Below, piece after piece: positions 42,622 through 55,857 of a stretch of 64,000 nucleotides of DNA; position 1 is the first letter of the stretch, and each line of letters opens with the position of its first letter. The position numbers were made by a program, and so were the translations under genes. Origin of the DNA: Fomitopsis serialis (taxonomy: Eukaryota; Basidiomycota; Agaricomycetes; Polyporales; Fomitopsidaceae); assembly GCF_022376445.1 (NCBI RefSeq), contig NW_025954995.1, positions 1-64,000 of the forward strand, given 5' to 3'. Under the pieces are notes generated by a model that saw only the letters and a list, made by a program, of their open reading frames with translations, did not search any database and had not been told where the DNA came from.

Positions 42622-45538
42622 ATGGCCGGCGACCACAAGGTGCGTCCGTCGTCTCCCGCGTCGTCCTCGTCGTCCGCCGCGTCGTGCTCACCGCCGCCCA
42701 CAGTGTCCAGTCTGCCAGTCCACCTTCACCCGGCCCCAGCATGTTGCGAGACATATGCGTTCGCGTAAGTCTCCGCTCCACCCACCCACTCCCACTCTCC
42801 CTCGTCCCACCGGCGCGCCGCCATGGAGTCCGACCCGACGTCGCGCTCCTGCTTCCTCTCTTCCGCACACCTATGCTGATGTTCCTCCCCACAGACACCG
42901 GCGATCGGCCCTACAAGTGCCAGCATTGCGGCGACCAGTTCGCCCGCAGGTGAGCGCCACCCTTCGCCTCCCCGTCCGTCTTCCTCACGCCCTCGCCTCC
43001 CCCAGCGATCTTCTCTCCCGGCACGTAAATAAGTGCCACGCATCAGAGAAGCCCCCAACAACCACAGTCCCCAACAGGCGCAAGGGCTCCGCCGCTGCCT
43101 CCAGGGCGACCTCCTCCAAGCAGGCCTGCGACCAGTGCGTCACCTCCAGTCTGCCCTGCGATGGCGCGAACCCATGCTGTGCGTTCCTCCCACAAATCCC
43201 TCGGTCTGCTGATGACTAAGACCCTACAGCCAAGTGCGTCCAGCGCAAGTGTCGATGCACCTACGTCAAGTTTCACCGCCAGACCATGCCCCAGGGCCCA
43301 GGGCACCCAGTTCCAAACCAGATCCCTCCTGGCGGCCGCGGCCTCATCCCTGGCACGTCCCGTCTCCCCGAGGACTTTGTGCTCGCCCCCCGCAGTCGTC
43401 ATTCAATTTCCCTTCCATGTACTCGGCAACCGGCGGCGAGTATGCGCTCCCGCCGACGTCGTCTCTGTATCCCGCCGGCTATGCCAATGCGGCAGACGCT
43501 TCCGCCAATCCAGGGCTGACGCTCCCCGCCGGCGCGTCACCGGAGCTAGTTGCCCGTTACCGTGCCCAGGCTGAGCTTCTCTCACGTGCCGGCGTGCTTC
43601 CTCATCAATCTGCCCTCTCCTTGAATGGCGGGCACCCCGCTGCGAACACTGACGGCGGCGTGTTGCCCTCGCACACCCTATACAATGATCCTCAGGCACA
43701 ACAGGCACGATACAACGGTTATTCCGTCCCCATGCCCGCGGCGTCCGACTGGGCGCAGGACACGCAGCCACAGCATTCCTTTCATGCCCTCGACGGACAT
43801 CGAAAGGATTATGGGTCCAACTACGCGGGAGGGCGGGAGTCCTTTCCTGCGCGAGACAACAACATATCCTCAGGAGCAGGCGAACCGTCGCTTCAGACCC
43901 ATCCTCCCGCGTACGGATCAGCGTTTCCGTCCCTATCCTCCGGCTCAGGAAATGCGAACGGCTACCACGGTGCCAACGTCTATCACCCACGATCCGAGAA
44001 CTTGAGCGAGGATTTCAATAGCGATGGCGGGAGCACGCATCACTCACATTCGTTGCCAGGCAGTGCGCAGTCTAGCAATGTCCATCTGCCTTTGCCTGAT
44101 CAATCACAGGCACGCCAGTCATACATCCTGCCCGGCTTCACGCATCTTGACTCGGCGAATCACGACGATCGGGATGACGGCAGCTCGAACGACCCCGACT
44201 CGCATCACAATTCGAGCAAACAAAACGGACATGTGTATGAACACGAGGGCCAGGGTGAGGGAGGCTTCTCGTCTGCCTTTGGGCTCATGTCGCTTGATGA
44301 TCCAAATGTTCTCGCGGGGCTCGCTTCAGATTCCGCACCGTTCTTCTCGAATCTTACCCCCGGAGCATCCGGACTCAACCTCCAAACACCAACGCAGGAC
44401 ATGATCGCGGCGCTCAAAACGGGCCGGAGTGACGGCGACAGCAAGGAGATGCGCGACTTTTGGAAGATGTACCTCAGGACGCCGCTAAGCGGTCCAGGCT
44501 CGAGCAATGGAATGCCTCTCGCGACGCCCACGGGCCCGGGTCAGATCCTGGGCGCAGGCAGACCGTCACCCACCCGCAGGCACTCACGTGTCACGAGCCT
44601 TCCGAGCATCAAGACGCCCACGACGCTCCCGGACTGGAGCTCGAACATGTTCCCTGCATCGGGTCGGTTCCAGCTCATATGCCCAGTGACATGTCGCGGG
44701 CCCAGCGGGGACATGAGGATGGCCGAGGCGGTCAGCAGCGCAACGAGGGGAACCCGGGTGTGTTCTCGAGCATGCGGACGACCCTGCACGATGCGGATGA
44801 CTTGAGGAGCTACGAGCAGGCCGTCCTCGCGCGCAAGGCACCGATGAACCTGAACTTGGTGCCGAAACGACGAGGGACGATGCCCGCCGGGACTGCGCCG
44901 CCCAACGGGCTGCAGCCTCAGCACTCGCAGGAGGGCTCGGATAGCAGCAAGGCGACCAGTTTAAGCCCGAACATACCGCACCTCCCGCAGCTTCCGCCGT
45001 CTAACAAGATACCGGACTTGCTCAACCGCCCTTCGTCGTCGACATCCACGAATTCGTCGCTCGCATACGCGTTTGGAGCTAAGGAAGGCCAGATGCCACC
45101 ACCACCACACGGCTCGCGACCGTCGTCGCAGAGCGGGCCGCTGCTGCAGCCACAGGCGATGCGTCCGCCGTCGGGCGGATCGACGTCGACCACCGCGGTG
45201 GGCAGCGACGCTGGCACGGATTCTGACTCATCCTATCGTCCGTCGTTCAAGCGGCTCGCGTCGCAGACCCTTGGCCCTGAGAACACGAAGCGTGCGCTGC
45301 TCGGGCCTGCGGGCTGGGATGACGATGGCGTGGACGATGAGGATGACGAAGATGGCGATTTCGGGCAGCGCAGCTTGAGCGTGGGCGCGGACGAGGGGGC
45401 AGGGGCACCACACACAAACAAGTACGGTGCTTACGACAGACTGATGGCCCCCTGCCTGACCGCCACCGCCGGCCGAGCGTGCCCGCGCAGGACCTGCCCC
45501 CGCTAGGGCGCATGGAGCAGTCCGCTGCCCCGAGCTGA
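42622..45538 (+). CDS. transcription factor with two C2H2 fingers and a Zn2Cys6 cluster
   Basis: ATG 42622 begins MAGDHK. Short introns then give C2H2 finger 1 (CPVCQSTFTRPQHVARHMRSH), the linker TGDRPYK and finger 2 (CQHCGDQFARSDLLSRHVNKCH). Directly after follows a Zn2Cys6 cluster, CDQCVTSSLPCDGANPCAKC-VQRKCRC, then a long Ser/Pro/Asn-rich region of about 700 residues, probably regulatory. Combined C2H2 and Zn2Cys6 DNA-binding regions are known in fungi but uncommon. Two one-base losses are indicated. At the GGG near 44661 the protein-like reading moves to AHMPSDMSRAQRGHED...SMRTTLHDADDLRSYEQAVL. At the C run 45448-45452 it moves to LPDRHRRPSVPAQDLPPLGR-MEQSAAPS, ending at 45538. If these are real, the protein is shorter. 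Confidence 0.82.
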
Positions 45539-46760
45539 AATGTGTGCGTATACCCTTGGCTGCGTATCGGCAGGGAAGGGCAGCAGGCCCTCCCGCCGCG
45601 TCCCAAGGACATGCTGATCGGACGCGGCTTGTTCTCTATTGTACATTTTCTCATCCTAATGACGGCTCCATGCGGACGTTCACCTTTTGAGTGGCGACAT
45701 GCCTGCGTGCTGCATAGCGTATACCTTGATTCTCCCTGTGTTTGTGTCTGTGGCTGGTTGTGTCTGTGCTCCGCGCGCCGTCCTCAAACCTGGTGTTCGG
45801 GACGGCGCCCCCGAGTTATATACTGTGAGTCGTCGTGACGCGCACTCCCCCCCTCCCCCTCTGCTCTCCCGCTGTCCCCCTGCCCCCTCCTCTCATCCCC
45901 CCATGTCACTTTGTTACTGGTCGAGTTCCTGCACATTTGTCAATGACTGCCTATGTTGATACTACAAGTGCGGCCGCCGAGTCGAGATGAACGTAACGTA
46001 CTGTACCCTGTATGATTAGTAGTGTGTGTTGTATCACTTACCGAACCCGTGTAGACGTGCTGCGAAGTTAAATGCAGACCTTTTTATGACTGCGAGGGCA
46101 CGCGGGTTGTGCTTGCTACTAGGTGGTGGATTCCAGCTCTTGGTGGTAGATGGATGGATGGTCGTTCCAACCTCCCGTCTGGGTGATGTATCGCCGAGTG
46201 GGTTGTCTTTCGCTCCACACTGTTGTTGATCGAGGGACACTGGATGAACGCACATATGCATTATCATGGAGTATGCAATCGAGTTGTAGGGTATCGGTAT
46301 AGGTCTACTCTACGTGGTGTGTCCTGCAAGGCACCGACGAGGTAAGACGACAGCATGAGGCTCAGATGCAGACCTTGACAGAGGCCGTCGGCTTGCCTAG
46401 ACATACTGCGACGAAAATTGGACCCGGTCGCAGACTCGGCCATGGGATGCAATATATAAATCGGTCCGGTAATTCAGGCATTGGCCGCAGAGATCGGAGC
46501 GCGATGGTGTAGGCCACTGTGACGCGGAACGTGAGTCGGGCAAGTCGGAAGGAGGTTACGCGTCCTTTCTCGGGCGCGACTGGACACTGAAAAGCCAAGC
46601 AGTAGGGACGCGATGTGGAAAAGGCAGACCTGGAGCGGGCTGTATGACCGTCACATCGTAGGATCGGCACGGTGTGCTTGACTTTGCACAGCAGTGAGAG
46701 ACGGGAGAGACGGCTGCTGGTGTACGAGCATGGCTAGCTCACAAGGCTGAACGCGAAGAG
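45539..46760. other. intergenic with C-rich tract
   Basis: No gene is recognised. A pyrimidine tract dominated by runs of C lies at about 45843-45902 in the 3' flank of the transcription factor. Minus-strand open frames at 46264-46670 show no known domain. Confidence 0.5.
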
Positions 46761-49122
46761 CTACCAGCCGCCACCCACATACCCCCAGTCGTGGACCCAG
46801 CTGTTGTTCCGGTTGCCCGATAGCTCGCGCTGTATCTCGAGCGCACGGATGGCGTCCTTGGACGGGCCCGGGTCATGCGCGGATCTCGGGTAGTGCTGGC
46901 CCGCATTGGCTTCTGGCGCAGAGAAGCCGCGGCGGGCATCGATATGGCTGTCGTGCACGGGTAGCGGGGTGCCGCCCCATGTCAGCTGAGGTGTCGGGCA
47001 ATTGCTCGGTGCCGTCTGGAAGGCAATGGGCGGTGCAGGAATGCTGTAACGAAGAACCAGAATCAGTATGCACTCGTCAACGTGAGCACTGGACACAGCT
47101 TACCTCACGGGGGACCTCACAAATGGAATCGGGGCGGTAACGTCGGTGAGCAGCGGTGTGAGCTGGCGGTCGCCTGCCTTCACTGTATCCGCAGAGCCAA
47201 CAGTCACGCCCACCAGCGTGTGCTCTGAAGCTTCTGCCCGCAAGCGAGATCGGCTGGGTACATAAGACAGTCCGACCTGAGCAGTCAAGGGTATGCTCGT
47301 GAAGACGGCAGAAGCCGACTCCTGCGCAGTTGTAGCAGAAGACAGCCCTCCCTTGCTGGGCACGACGCTTAACGGGGTGAGGGTGCGCTGACTAGAGAGC
47401 GAGCTGGGCTTGCGAGGAGGACGCGGGAAGGCCCCGTTGTTAGCGTTGCGCAACCGAGACAAAAGGGAGGTGCCTCCAAGCGATGGCTCTTCCATGTGTT
47501 CAACGGTCTGCCGTGCAGCGCTGAGCTGCGACAGCCGACGGGCGGCCTTGAGCTCGTGGAGGATAGTATCGGCTGATGGTCGCCTAAGACGATCAGCAAC
47601 CAGCAACGTTGGATGAGGTCCCAGACGAGATCCGAGAGCCCAAGAGCTGCTGCGTGCGGGGGCCGCTCTGGGCGGATGCCCGACAGGATCTTCCACTGTG
47701 CGGTGCATCGAAGCGGTACTCTTCGTACGGCGTATGGCCCGAGAATGTCTGGAGAAATGAGCTTTCAGATACGCTTGCGGGGTGCATAAAGACGTACCTC
47801 CCACGTGACCATGCCGAAGGAGTAAACATCGGTCTCCGGGGACGCGACGGCGTGTTCGAGGCCGAAGCTTTCCGGGTCGAGGATCTCGGGGGCAGTCCAG
47901 CGGAGGGTTCCGACGGCGTTGGGGCTAGGAGTGATAGACATGATGGTTTCGGGGTCATGGATGACCGCGGAGAGACCAAAGTCGCCAATGCAGGCCTGGC
48001 GCTCATCGTTGATAAGAATGTTAGCCTATGAAAAGAAGGGTGAGAAAAAGAACGGTGAGATGGATCCAAGCAGGGGAGAACATCAACGTACGCATTTGAG
48101 ATCGCCGTGGACCATGCTTTCTGAGTGCAGGTACGCGAGGCCTTCAGCTACGTCGATGAGCTGAACAGGACGCGATAAGCGAAACGACCGCGACAGGTAC
48201 GAGTAAACGCACGAGTCGCAAGCGGTCCTCGTTAGGATATTGGCGTAGGTAGCCAGATATGTTGCCGTACTTCATCCAGACACTGACGAGGCAGACAGGG
48301 AAGAGCGTCATGTCTGCGCCCAGCAAGGGGACGATATTCTTGTGACGCAGTCTGAGCCAAAGGATAGCTTCCTGGCAGAACTTCTATTGCACCGAGCGTG
48401 AGCATGATGCGAACCGAGGTAGGGAGGATGGCGGACCTTACGCACGCGTTGCAGTTTGTCTTTCGCGTAGACGCGGAACACTTTCAGCGCGACAGTAGAA
48501 GAACGACCTTCTGTGTGGTATGTAGCATGCCAGACATCGGAGTAGCCACCGCAATCAACGGCGGTGTCACCTACGATGACAAGACATCCAGCGGGGACAA
48601 TGCATTTACGGGGTAGCCACTCATACTTGGCGCACATTCGCCGCAAGCGTCCGAAACGCGGTTGGCCAGGCGCGGGGCGATCGACAACCGTATTTGGTTG
48701 TCCAGCACCTTCAGTGACGCGTTAACGGACTATTGGCGCCAGGAACAAGTATCAGATACCTCGTAGAGTAGATTAATGATGGCGAAGGCATCTTGACGTG
48801 GAAGATCGAGCAGCGCCTTGACGGAGGTTTTGGTGGACACAACCTCCATGATCGCATTCACAGTCTCGATCATGTCGGGACGCCATTCGGGATCGCGCTC
48901 CTAAGAGGACCCGACGAATCAGTGTGGAAGCAAAACATTGTTGCGATGTTCAGCGTACAAAGACGGTTAGGAAGGGGCACGCCCGGTACATCGTTACGAG
49001 CCCCGCCTCGATCTCCATCCACCGAACAAGGGTTGGGATAACACTCCAAGATCCAAGACCGTCCAGGTAGGCATGAAGAGAGTTGACCCACTCGCGTGTG
49101 GCTGGGAGGAGGGTCCTGGGTC
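46761..49122 (-). CDS. tyrosine-kinase-like (TKL) protein kinase
   Basis: Serine/threonine or dual-specificity kinase of the expanded basidiomycete TKL type; partners unknown. The 5' end is uncertain: coding sequence such as NSLHAYLDGLGSWSVIPTLV extends to about 49120. The kinase domain has the glycine loop GGYSDVWHATYH, VALKVFRV (ATP Lys), LRLRHKNIVPLLGAD, AEGLAYLHSESMVHGDLKCA-NIL (catalytic Asp), IGDFGLSAVI (DFG), VGTLRWTAPEIL (APE) and SPETDVYSFGMVTWE. A low-complexity tail follows, ending NSWVHDWGYVGGGW at 46761. All key catalytic residues are present. A one-base loss near 48675 is suspected because the reading passes from RLSIAPRLANR to FGRLRRMCAKYEWLPRK. Confidence 0.8.
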
Positions 49123-51171
49123 CGCGAGCGCGAACGGGTGCCGCGACGCAAGAGACAGCAGCATCCTAGCCGACTCCTGTGGATTGTGACGTCAGCACGC
49201 GTGTTACAGAGCGACTGGAGGGAATGTATGAACCCGGTAAATGGCCATCTTCTCGACCGCAGCGGAGGCATCCCTGTAATGAACGAAGAATGCCGGTGAA
49301 TGAACATCTTCGACCCTGGTGCTGGAAGCGACGCACGACGGGATCGTCATTGTAGGTGTCGTTGATCGGTGATCGGAACTCAATGTCAACGAAGCCCAGC
49401 TTCGAACCGTTGCACAACGTGGCCTAGGTGAGGGGGCGAGACACCGTCGAGCGGGGGATGAAGGAAGTCTGGAGGTAAGATAGCAGGGTCCGGGCCAGTT
49501 ACAGTGTCCATATATGTACGCCACCGAACATGACTCGCTCCATCATGTTCACTGGCTCTGTCCGCGGCCGGGGACCCGCACTGTCTACCTGGACAGAGTC
49601 GGATCACTCAGCTGCCCTTGGAAGGCAACGGATATAAGCAGCACGAGCAAGATCCGGGCCAGTAAATATCGCTACTGATAAGTATGCACCGCCCGCTGGC
49701 ATCGAAGCCTGCGTGTACGTACCTGATCAATGGAGTGAACGCATACCTCGTGTTTTGAGACCACATTGTAGGCTGGGCAACTTCAGTCGTCGGCCTTCGT
49801 CCAGCGGCCGCAGCACCATACAATCGGCCTTGTCTCACAATTAACGATGTGGCTGCGCGGCCGCCCTGAGGTATTTTGCGAATGGTTGCTGGGGTACCCG
49901 AATGGGATGAGCGCCGACCACGCTGATGGAGCCACAGTGTGAAGTATGTGGTCCATTCGAAGACACCCTTCCGGTTTATGGTCTGAGATGGGGACTAGGT
50001 GCATTGAAGTGGTGGTTGGCGTACATGATATACCTCCGCGATGGAACGAGTTGGATGGGAATCGTTTATCAGGTGGGTGTCCAAACTGGGTCAAGGCACA
50101 GCATCACCAAGTAATATACCTTTGAGGGTCACTAGCTGGCTCTGGCACGGTACATTGCATCCCTCGGGCATTCGGCTTGGTCTGCACGAGTAACCTTGGG
50201 CAATCGTGAGCGCCTCCGACGCGTCACGACTGCAGAGCCTTCCAAGGGGAGAGCGAACTCACATGCTCAGAACAATGATGTCCATACATGGCCAGTGCAT
50301 AGATGAGCTGTGGATGTATAGTTCGCGAAGAACGCCCTCAGCCAGCGTCCAACGCGACACAGGAGCGACGTAACGCTGCTGCATCCGGACTCGTAGTCTC
50401 TCGACGTCATGCGGTTCCCACTCACGAGCGTCCATCCGATACGTCAATGACTGGTCTCCCAGATTGTCCGGAACACAGGGCCCTCCAAACCGGTCCGGAA
50501 AAACAAGAGGACACCGCAGCTGGTGGCAGCCAGGCGGTGACCTCGACAACGTCGGAGACGGTGCTCCATAAATCACCGCCCGGGAGACCAGGCGATGATG
50601 AGGCGGTCATGAGTCCCGTAAAAGGCACTAAAGGCGGTTTGACTGCGGCGGGCCGAGGGCGAGGACAAGAACAAGAACAAGTGAGATTGATGGACGCGAC
50701 GCGCAGGCGTGTCCCGGCACCTCCCGACTTCCGCCACAGGCGCGTCGCGCTCAGCCACCGCCATTCCCGCAGCCTGGCAGTGTACATGTACGGTACCGTT
50801 CACATCTGCAGCGAACCACTCACCCAGCCTCCTGACTACCATAATGCATTAGCATGGCAAGATTACGACCGAGCCAGTGAAACAGGCCAAATGTTGCTTC
50901 CCCCGCTATCGCAATGGCTGCCTGAGACTCGGGTTAGTCACGGTAGGGGGGCTGGGTGATGCTCTCATGACTGTCAGCTGAGCCCCTCCATGACCTCCAC
51001 CTGACGATCCACCTATCCACAAATTCTTTCAGAGCTACCCCTAATGCCTGACCCCGCCTACAGCCCAGATATAAACAACACTGCCCGTCGTCAATCACAG
51101 CAGTCTCGCAAAGCCCGAACTTTGACGGTTGTCCACGGTACCCCTCTGGCCATCTTCGACGTTCACTCGCC
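49123..51171. other. 2-kb stretch without a recognised gene
   Basis: May hold 5' exons of the kinase gene at its left end and the promoter of the SDR at its right end. Longer open frames (for example plus 50303-50959, minus 49783-50094) show no recognisable domain and overlap one another in antisense, so they are not called. Confidence 0.45.
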
Positions 51172-52554
51172 ATGCAGCAGCCACGTATCGCACGCTCCGC
51201 CATATACTCCGGCACGCGTCTGGGCAGGTATGCTGGTGCTGCTTCGCGGTGCGCGGCTTTCTCGACGGCTCGCGCTGTGTGTGCCGAATCCACGTCGAGC
51301 ACCTCCGCCCAAAAGAAGAGGAGCATTCTCCCGCCGTACGCACCTGTCGGCGTAGCGGCCGCGCTCGAAGCATCGCCTTCGTCGCGTGAGTACGCTTCCA
51401 CCTTGAACCTCAAACCGGTTTCTTACCACACATTCAACGCGTAGCCGCGAAGCCCACGCTCTTCGAGAAGGAGTTCTCCCTCTCCGATCGCGTTGCCCTT
51501 GTGTCTGGGGCGAACCGCGGACTCGGCCTCGAGATGGCCATGTCCCTCGTCGAGGCCGGTGCGCATGTTGTCTACTGCACTGATATCCACAAGACGCCCG
51601 GCGACGAGTGGCAGAAGGTCAAACAGTATATTGACCGTATGGACGGCAAAGGGCGAATTGAGTACATCAGCGCCGACGTTCGCGACCAGGTGCGCGAGGT
51701 CCCTTGGGCTGAAGTGACGAAGCGAGCTGAAGTCTTGTAGGAAACGATGTTGAAGGTGGGCGAGACGATCGGTAACAAGGAGGGTAGGATGGACGTCTGC
51801 GTCGCTGCTGCGGGCATTTTGAGACCCGACAAGGACTGCCTCGACTATGATGCTAAGACCTTCCAGGAGGTATACCTCATTATACATTCTAATTTCCTTC
51901 CCGTCAACGACGCATGGCCCGGTCCTTAGGTCATGGACGTCAACGTCAACGGCGTGCTGTACACCGCCCAGGCCGCCGGCCGCCAGATGGCCCGCTTTGG
52001 CAACGGCGGGAGCATCATCCTCATCGCGAGCATGAGCGGAAGCATCACGAACATAGTACGTCTGCTGTGTGCCCTATCGCTCAGATAGCTTTGCTAACCC
52101 ACCGCGTGGTGCAGGGCCAGAAATGGGTCTCCTACAACACCTCCAAGTCCGCGGTGAAGCAGATGGCGCGCAGCATGGCCTGCGAGCTCTCCGCACAGGG
52201 TATCCGGGTCAACACCCTCAGCCCAGGCTATATCTACACTACGTGCGCCATAGTCTTCGATCTGCATATCTGGCTGCCCGCGCTGAACCCGTTCTGCGTT
52301 TTTTTTTGCAGTCTGACGTCGCTGTTCCTCGACTCGCAGCCGCACTTGCTCGATATTTGGTCGGCCCAGAACCCCACCGGCCGACTCGGTCGCCCTGACG
52401 AGCTTCGGGGCGTCGTCGCCTGGCTCGCGAGCGACGCGAGCACGTACTGCACAGGCAGCGAGTACGTCATGCTCTTTTCTCGACCGCTGGGATTACCTGC
52501 TGATTGCGTGCGTCGTGTAGCATTATTGTCGATGGCGGACATCGTGCTTGGTAG
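51172..52554 (+). CDS. short-chain dehydrogenase, arabinitol/sorbose reductase-like, with presequence
   Basis: ATG 51172. The N-terminus (MQQPRIARSAIYSGTRLGRY, then AGAASRCAAFSTARAV) is basic, Ser/Ala-rich and lacks acidic residues, resembling a mitochondrial presequence. The core reads LSDRVALVSGANRGLGLEMA (cofactor loop GANRGLG), CVAAAGILRP (NNAG equivalent), VMDVNVNGVLYTAQAAGRQM, SIILIASMSGSI (catalytic Ser), WVSYNTSKSAVKQMARSMAC (YxxxK) and GIRVNTLSPGYIYT, ending GSDIIVDGGHRAW at 52554. Six introns of about 45-60 nt splice in frame. This pattern matches polyol/sugar-alcohol dehydrogenases of the SDR superfamily; the exact substrate is an inference. Confidence 0.85.
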
Positions 52555-53160
52555 ACATACTGAACATTTGGACGCGGTTTTGCTCGGGTGAGGGTCTGCT
52601 TGTGTCGTCATATGTGTATTGTATAGTCTTCTAGTTGTGTATGTATCATTACGATATTTGGTGAAGAGGCCTTGACCACTTTTACAGTAGTGTGCGCCAA
52701 ACGCTGTACCGCGTGATAGCTGCATATGTCGGCAGCTCGGACTCGACATCTTATAAGATTATCGCTTCCCTACAACGTAGGATAACGTTCAATGACAAGC
52801 ATCCCCGGGCCCGTACGACTCTTCTACACAGGAACTGTCGCGTCTTGTGTCCTACGTACGTGTCAGAGTTCTGCGTGAGGTTGAGGACTGACGCACCCTT
52901 GTGTGTTACTACATTAATATACCCATGTAGCGCATTGCCGCATCTGTCGTGCTTCTGATGCAGGACAAAGCGGAGCGTACGGCCTCGTATTTGCTCGATG
53001 GGGCAGGTGGCTTACCGTTTGTGGATCCAAATGACGTCATAGAGCACCAACAGACTGCACTTAACGCTGCAGCCAGTGTCGCGCTCTCTACCGCACGCCT
53101 TCATTCCGCACCATCACCATATATCAAAAACGACTATATTCGCAGATAAAACATCTTGTC
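52555..53160. other. intergenic, no gene recognised
   Basis: 3' flank of the SDR and promoter of the small hydrophilic gene. No coding motif was seen. Confidence 0.5.
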
Positions 53161-53627
53161 ATGAGCGACGCGTACCAGACAGGAAACTACCCTCCTCCAG
53201 GAGACTGTGAGTGCTTCGCGTTGAGTTCACAAGTTCGCGCTGAACCAACAACCATACAGCAACTTCGTCAGGCGGATATGGCTCTGCAGACACCTTCTCC
53301 GACTCGACGCAAAGAGGTCGACAAGACCTGGTGAACAACAAATCCGAGACTGGCCTAGTCGACCAGTCACTGAACGGCGGGCCCATTGGTCAGGAGATCG
53401 ACGACGCAAAGCAGGGTCAGGACGAGTCGTCTCGACGCGAATTCAAACACGAAGCCGAGAGAGACTTTGACCGGAAGAACGGCGCTGCGGGTCTGAACCC
53501 GTACGGCCAGAATCCGGATAGCAGGAGCGAGGCGGGCGAGATGCTTGCGTCGAGGTATGCGGACTCGAGGGGGAAGCATTTCGAGAGCGGGGCCGCTGGG
53601 GGAAATGATGCAGACGTCGGCGCGTAG
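53161..53627 (+). CDS. small hydrophilic protein, unknown family
   Basis: ATG 53161 begins MSDAYQTGNYPPPGD; an intron of about 65 nt (53207-53271) leads to STSSGGYGSADTFSD. The rest (NNKSETGLVDQSLNGGPIGQ, then EFKHEAERDFDRKNGAAGLN) is rich in Gly, Asp, Asn, Glu and Lys and almost free of hydrophobic runs, ending GGNDADVGA at 53627. The composition is like stress-induced hydrophilic (LEA/hydrophilin-like) proteins, but no domain is recognised. A dead duplicate lies at 37010-37478, which supports this being a real gene family. Confidence 0.6.
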
Positions 53628-53930
53628 CTTTGGGACTTTGGCGCGACGAGAACGGACGACGCGCGATGGTGATTGCATAGCAAAACTTTGTACAGTATAA
53701 GGTTGCGATGTTCGACGTGTTAAGAAACATTTGAAGACATGCACACAGAAGCCTGACATGAGTAAGTTACTATGTAAGTTATGATGTGCGGAGACCTGCC
53801 TAATGCGGGCAAGGCGGGGGTGACGTCAGGACGGCGCGGCACGAACACATGTATCCGCGCGCCGCCATGGCCGCCCTCTTATACCGCCCATCGGCCCCTC
53901 TCCACCCGCCGCTTCTTCTCTCTCGCCACC

Positions 53931-55857
53931 ATGCAGACCGACCGCGACGCTGTCTCCATCTCCCGCGCCAGATCCGTTTCGCGCGCCAGTAAACATGGCT
54001 CGACCGTCTCGCGCTCCCAGTCGCTCATCAAGAAGAGCATCGCCCCTCATGACCTCCGCCCGTCCGACATCCTCATCGAGCGGTTCACCGCGTGGAAGAT
54101 CATCGTGAAGCAGCTCATCGCGTACTTCGAAGGCATTGCGGATATCCAGAACAACGTTGCGCGCGAAATGACGAAGTTGGCGGGCGTCATCCAGGTCCCG
54201 TTCCGTTCGGGCAACCAGTTTTTGGGAGAGGCCGGGCTTCAGGTGCGCGTATGGGCGCCGTATTCCACGACCTGCACCATAACGCCGCGCACAGGATATC
54301 TACTACGGCATACGAGACAGGACGCGCGCGATCGCAGATGAATATGCCAACCTTGGTCGGACCGTCGACGGTTCCATAGTGCAGCATCTCCAAAAGCTTC
54401 GCGCTGAGATTAAGGCCCATATCAAGGTGTGTGAATACGAACGCGTGACTGTTGCCTGTGAAGTAGACGCGTCCCACAGAACATCCAGAACGACACGGGC
54501 AAGCTCGCCACCGCAGTCGCCAAAGAGCGTGAGCTCTCCGCAAAGCTTATCGGCGATCTCGGGACGAACATCTCGATACTCAAGAATACACCACTCAGCG
54601 TTACCTCAAAGTCGGATCCGTATGTCGCGAACCAGGTCGTCGGGCGACAACTCGTGAAGCAGGTTCACACCGAGAACGCCCTCCAGAAGTCCCTACTTCT
54701 GACGCAAGCATCATCGGCCGTCTTCGAAGCTTCCTTGATTCAGGCTCTCCAGTCCGCTTGGTCGACGTATGCGGAATGGCGAACGCGCATGGACACGAAC
54801 ATCCGGGAGACGTGGAACTCTATGGAGCGCGACATGTCCGCGCTGCCCCCTGACAGGGAGTGGATCGCCTTCGCAGCGAGGGAGGACCACCTCGTTGACC
54901 CTGAGACGCCGCTGCGCGACCCACAGCACATCGTCTACCCATCGAAGGAGGACCCTTCCGTCATCCCCGTGCATATCGGCCTCCTGGAGCGGAAGAAACG
55001 CTACACGAGGGCGTACCGCGAGGCCTACTACGTGCTCACGCCCGCCGGATTCCTGCACGAGTACGTATCCTCGGACCCTGCGCTTGCGGACAAGCCCGCC
55101 TGGAGCTTGTTCCTGCCCCTGTGCACCCTCGGGCCTCCGTCGGCGCCCAGCGCGAAGAGCCACAAGTTCCACATCGAGGAGCGCAAGGACGGCAGCGGCT
55201 CGGTCAAGACGGGATCCTTCAAAGGACTGGGCCGATCGCTGACGGGGCGAGGCAGCAACAGCGGCCGTGCGTGGGCATTCCGGGGGCGCTCGCACGACGA
55301 CATGATGGAGTGGTGGAACGACATACGGATGCTCTGCGCGCGGTACCTCGTCGCGAGCGAGCAGATGGAACGCAGTGGCCCGGTCGCGGCTGCTGTCCGG
55401 GCTGCCGGTTATACGAGTGACGACGAGAAGACGAGGACGAGGATGAGGGCTCGAGTGTGGAGGAGGAGCAGGACGTGGAGGACGACGAGGTGTACGAACA
55501 GGCGAGGGATATGGGCGAGGGTGACGACGAAGCGGGCCCGCCGGAGTACACGCATGCGGGATATACGACGGAGTTTGGCCCGAACGGATACCCCGTACGT
55601 CGTGAATCTGCGTCGCTGATTTGAGTTGCTCACATGTTGTCTAGGTGGATAAGAAACCTCACGTAGATGGCCACGCGGCTTCGGGGGGCGCCAACGTCTC
55701 GAGGCGACCCAGCAAGAGACAGCAGGAGAAGGCTCCTGAGGGGAAGCCGCCTCGAGTGACGGACGATGATGAAGCTGCCGAGGGTGCGAATACGAACGAC
55801 GCACCCTCTGGAGCAGGTCCTGCACCTGTTGAATCTCGTTTCACGGAAGGTTTGTAG
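53931..55857 (+). CDS. SLM1/SLM2-like F-BAR and PH domain protein
   Basis: Likely plasma-membrane PI(4,5)P2-binding effector of TORC2 signalling. ATG 53931 has a strong start context (ccaccATGc). The N-terminal linker is basic and Ser-rich. The BAR-like helical region runs from PSDILIERFTAWKIIVKQLI, YFEGIADIQNNVAREMTKLA and YYGIRDRTRAIADEYANLGR to QALQSAWSTYAEWRTRMDTN. The PH domain follows (VHIGLLERKKRYTRAYREAY, YVLTPAGFLHEY, FHIEERKDGSGSV) with its C-terminal helix WAFRGRSHDDMMEWWNDIRM. A one-base loss near 55427 (GAGGAA read as GAGAA) puts the acidic tail EDEDEGSSVEEEQDVEDDEV in another frame. After a last intron the tail reads VDKKPHVDG and ends at TAG 55855. Confidence 0.85.

Noticed and set aside
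50303..50959. 218-codon plus-strand open frame
   Set aside because: No recognisable domain, composition like random GC-rich sequence, and overlapping open frames of equal quality on the other strand.
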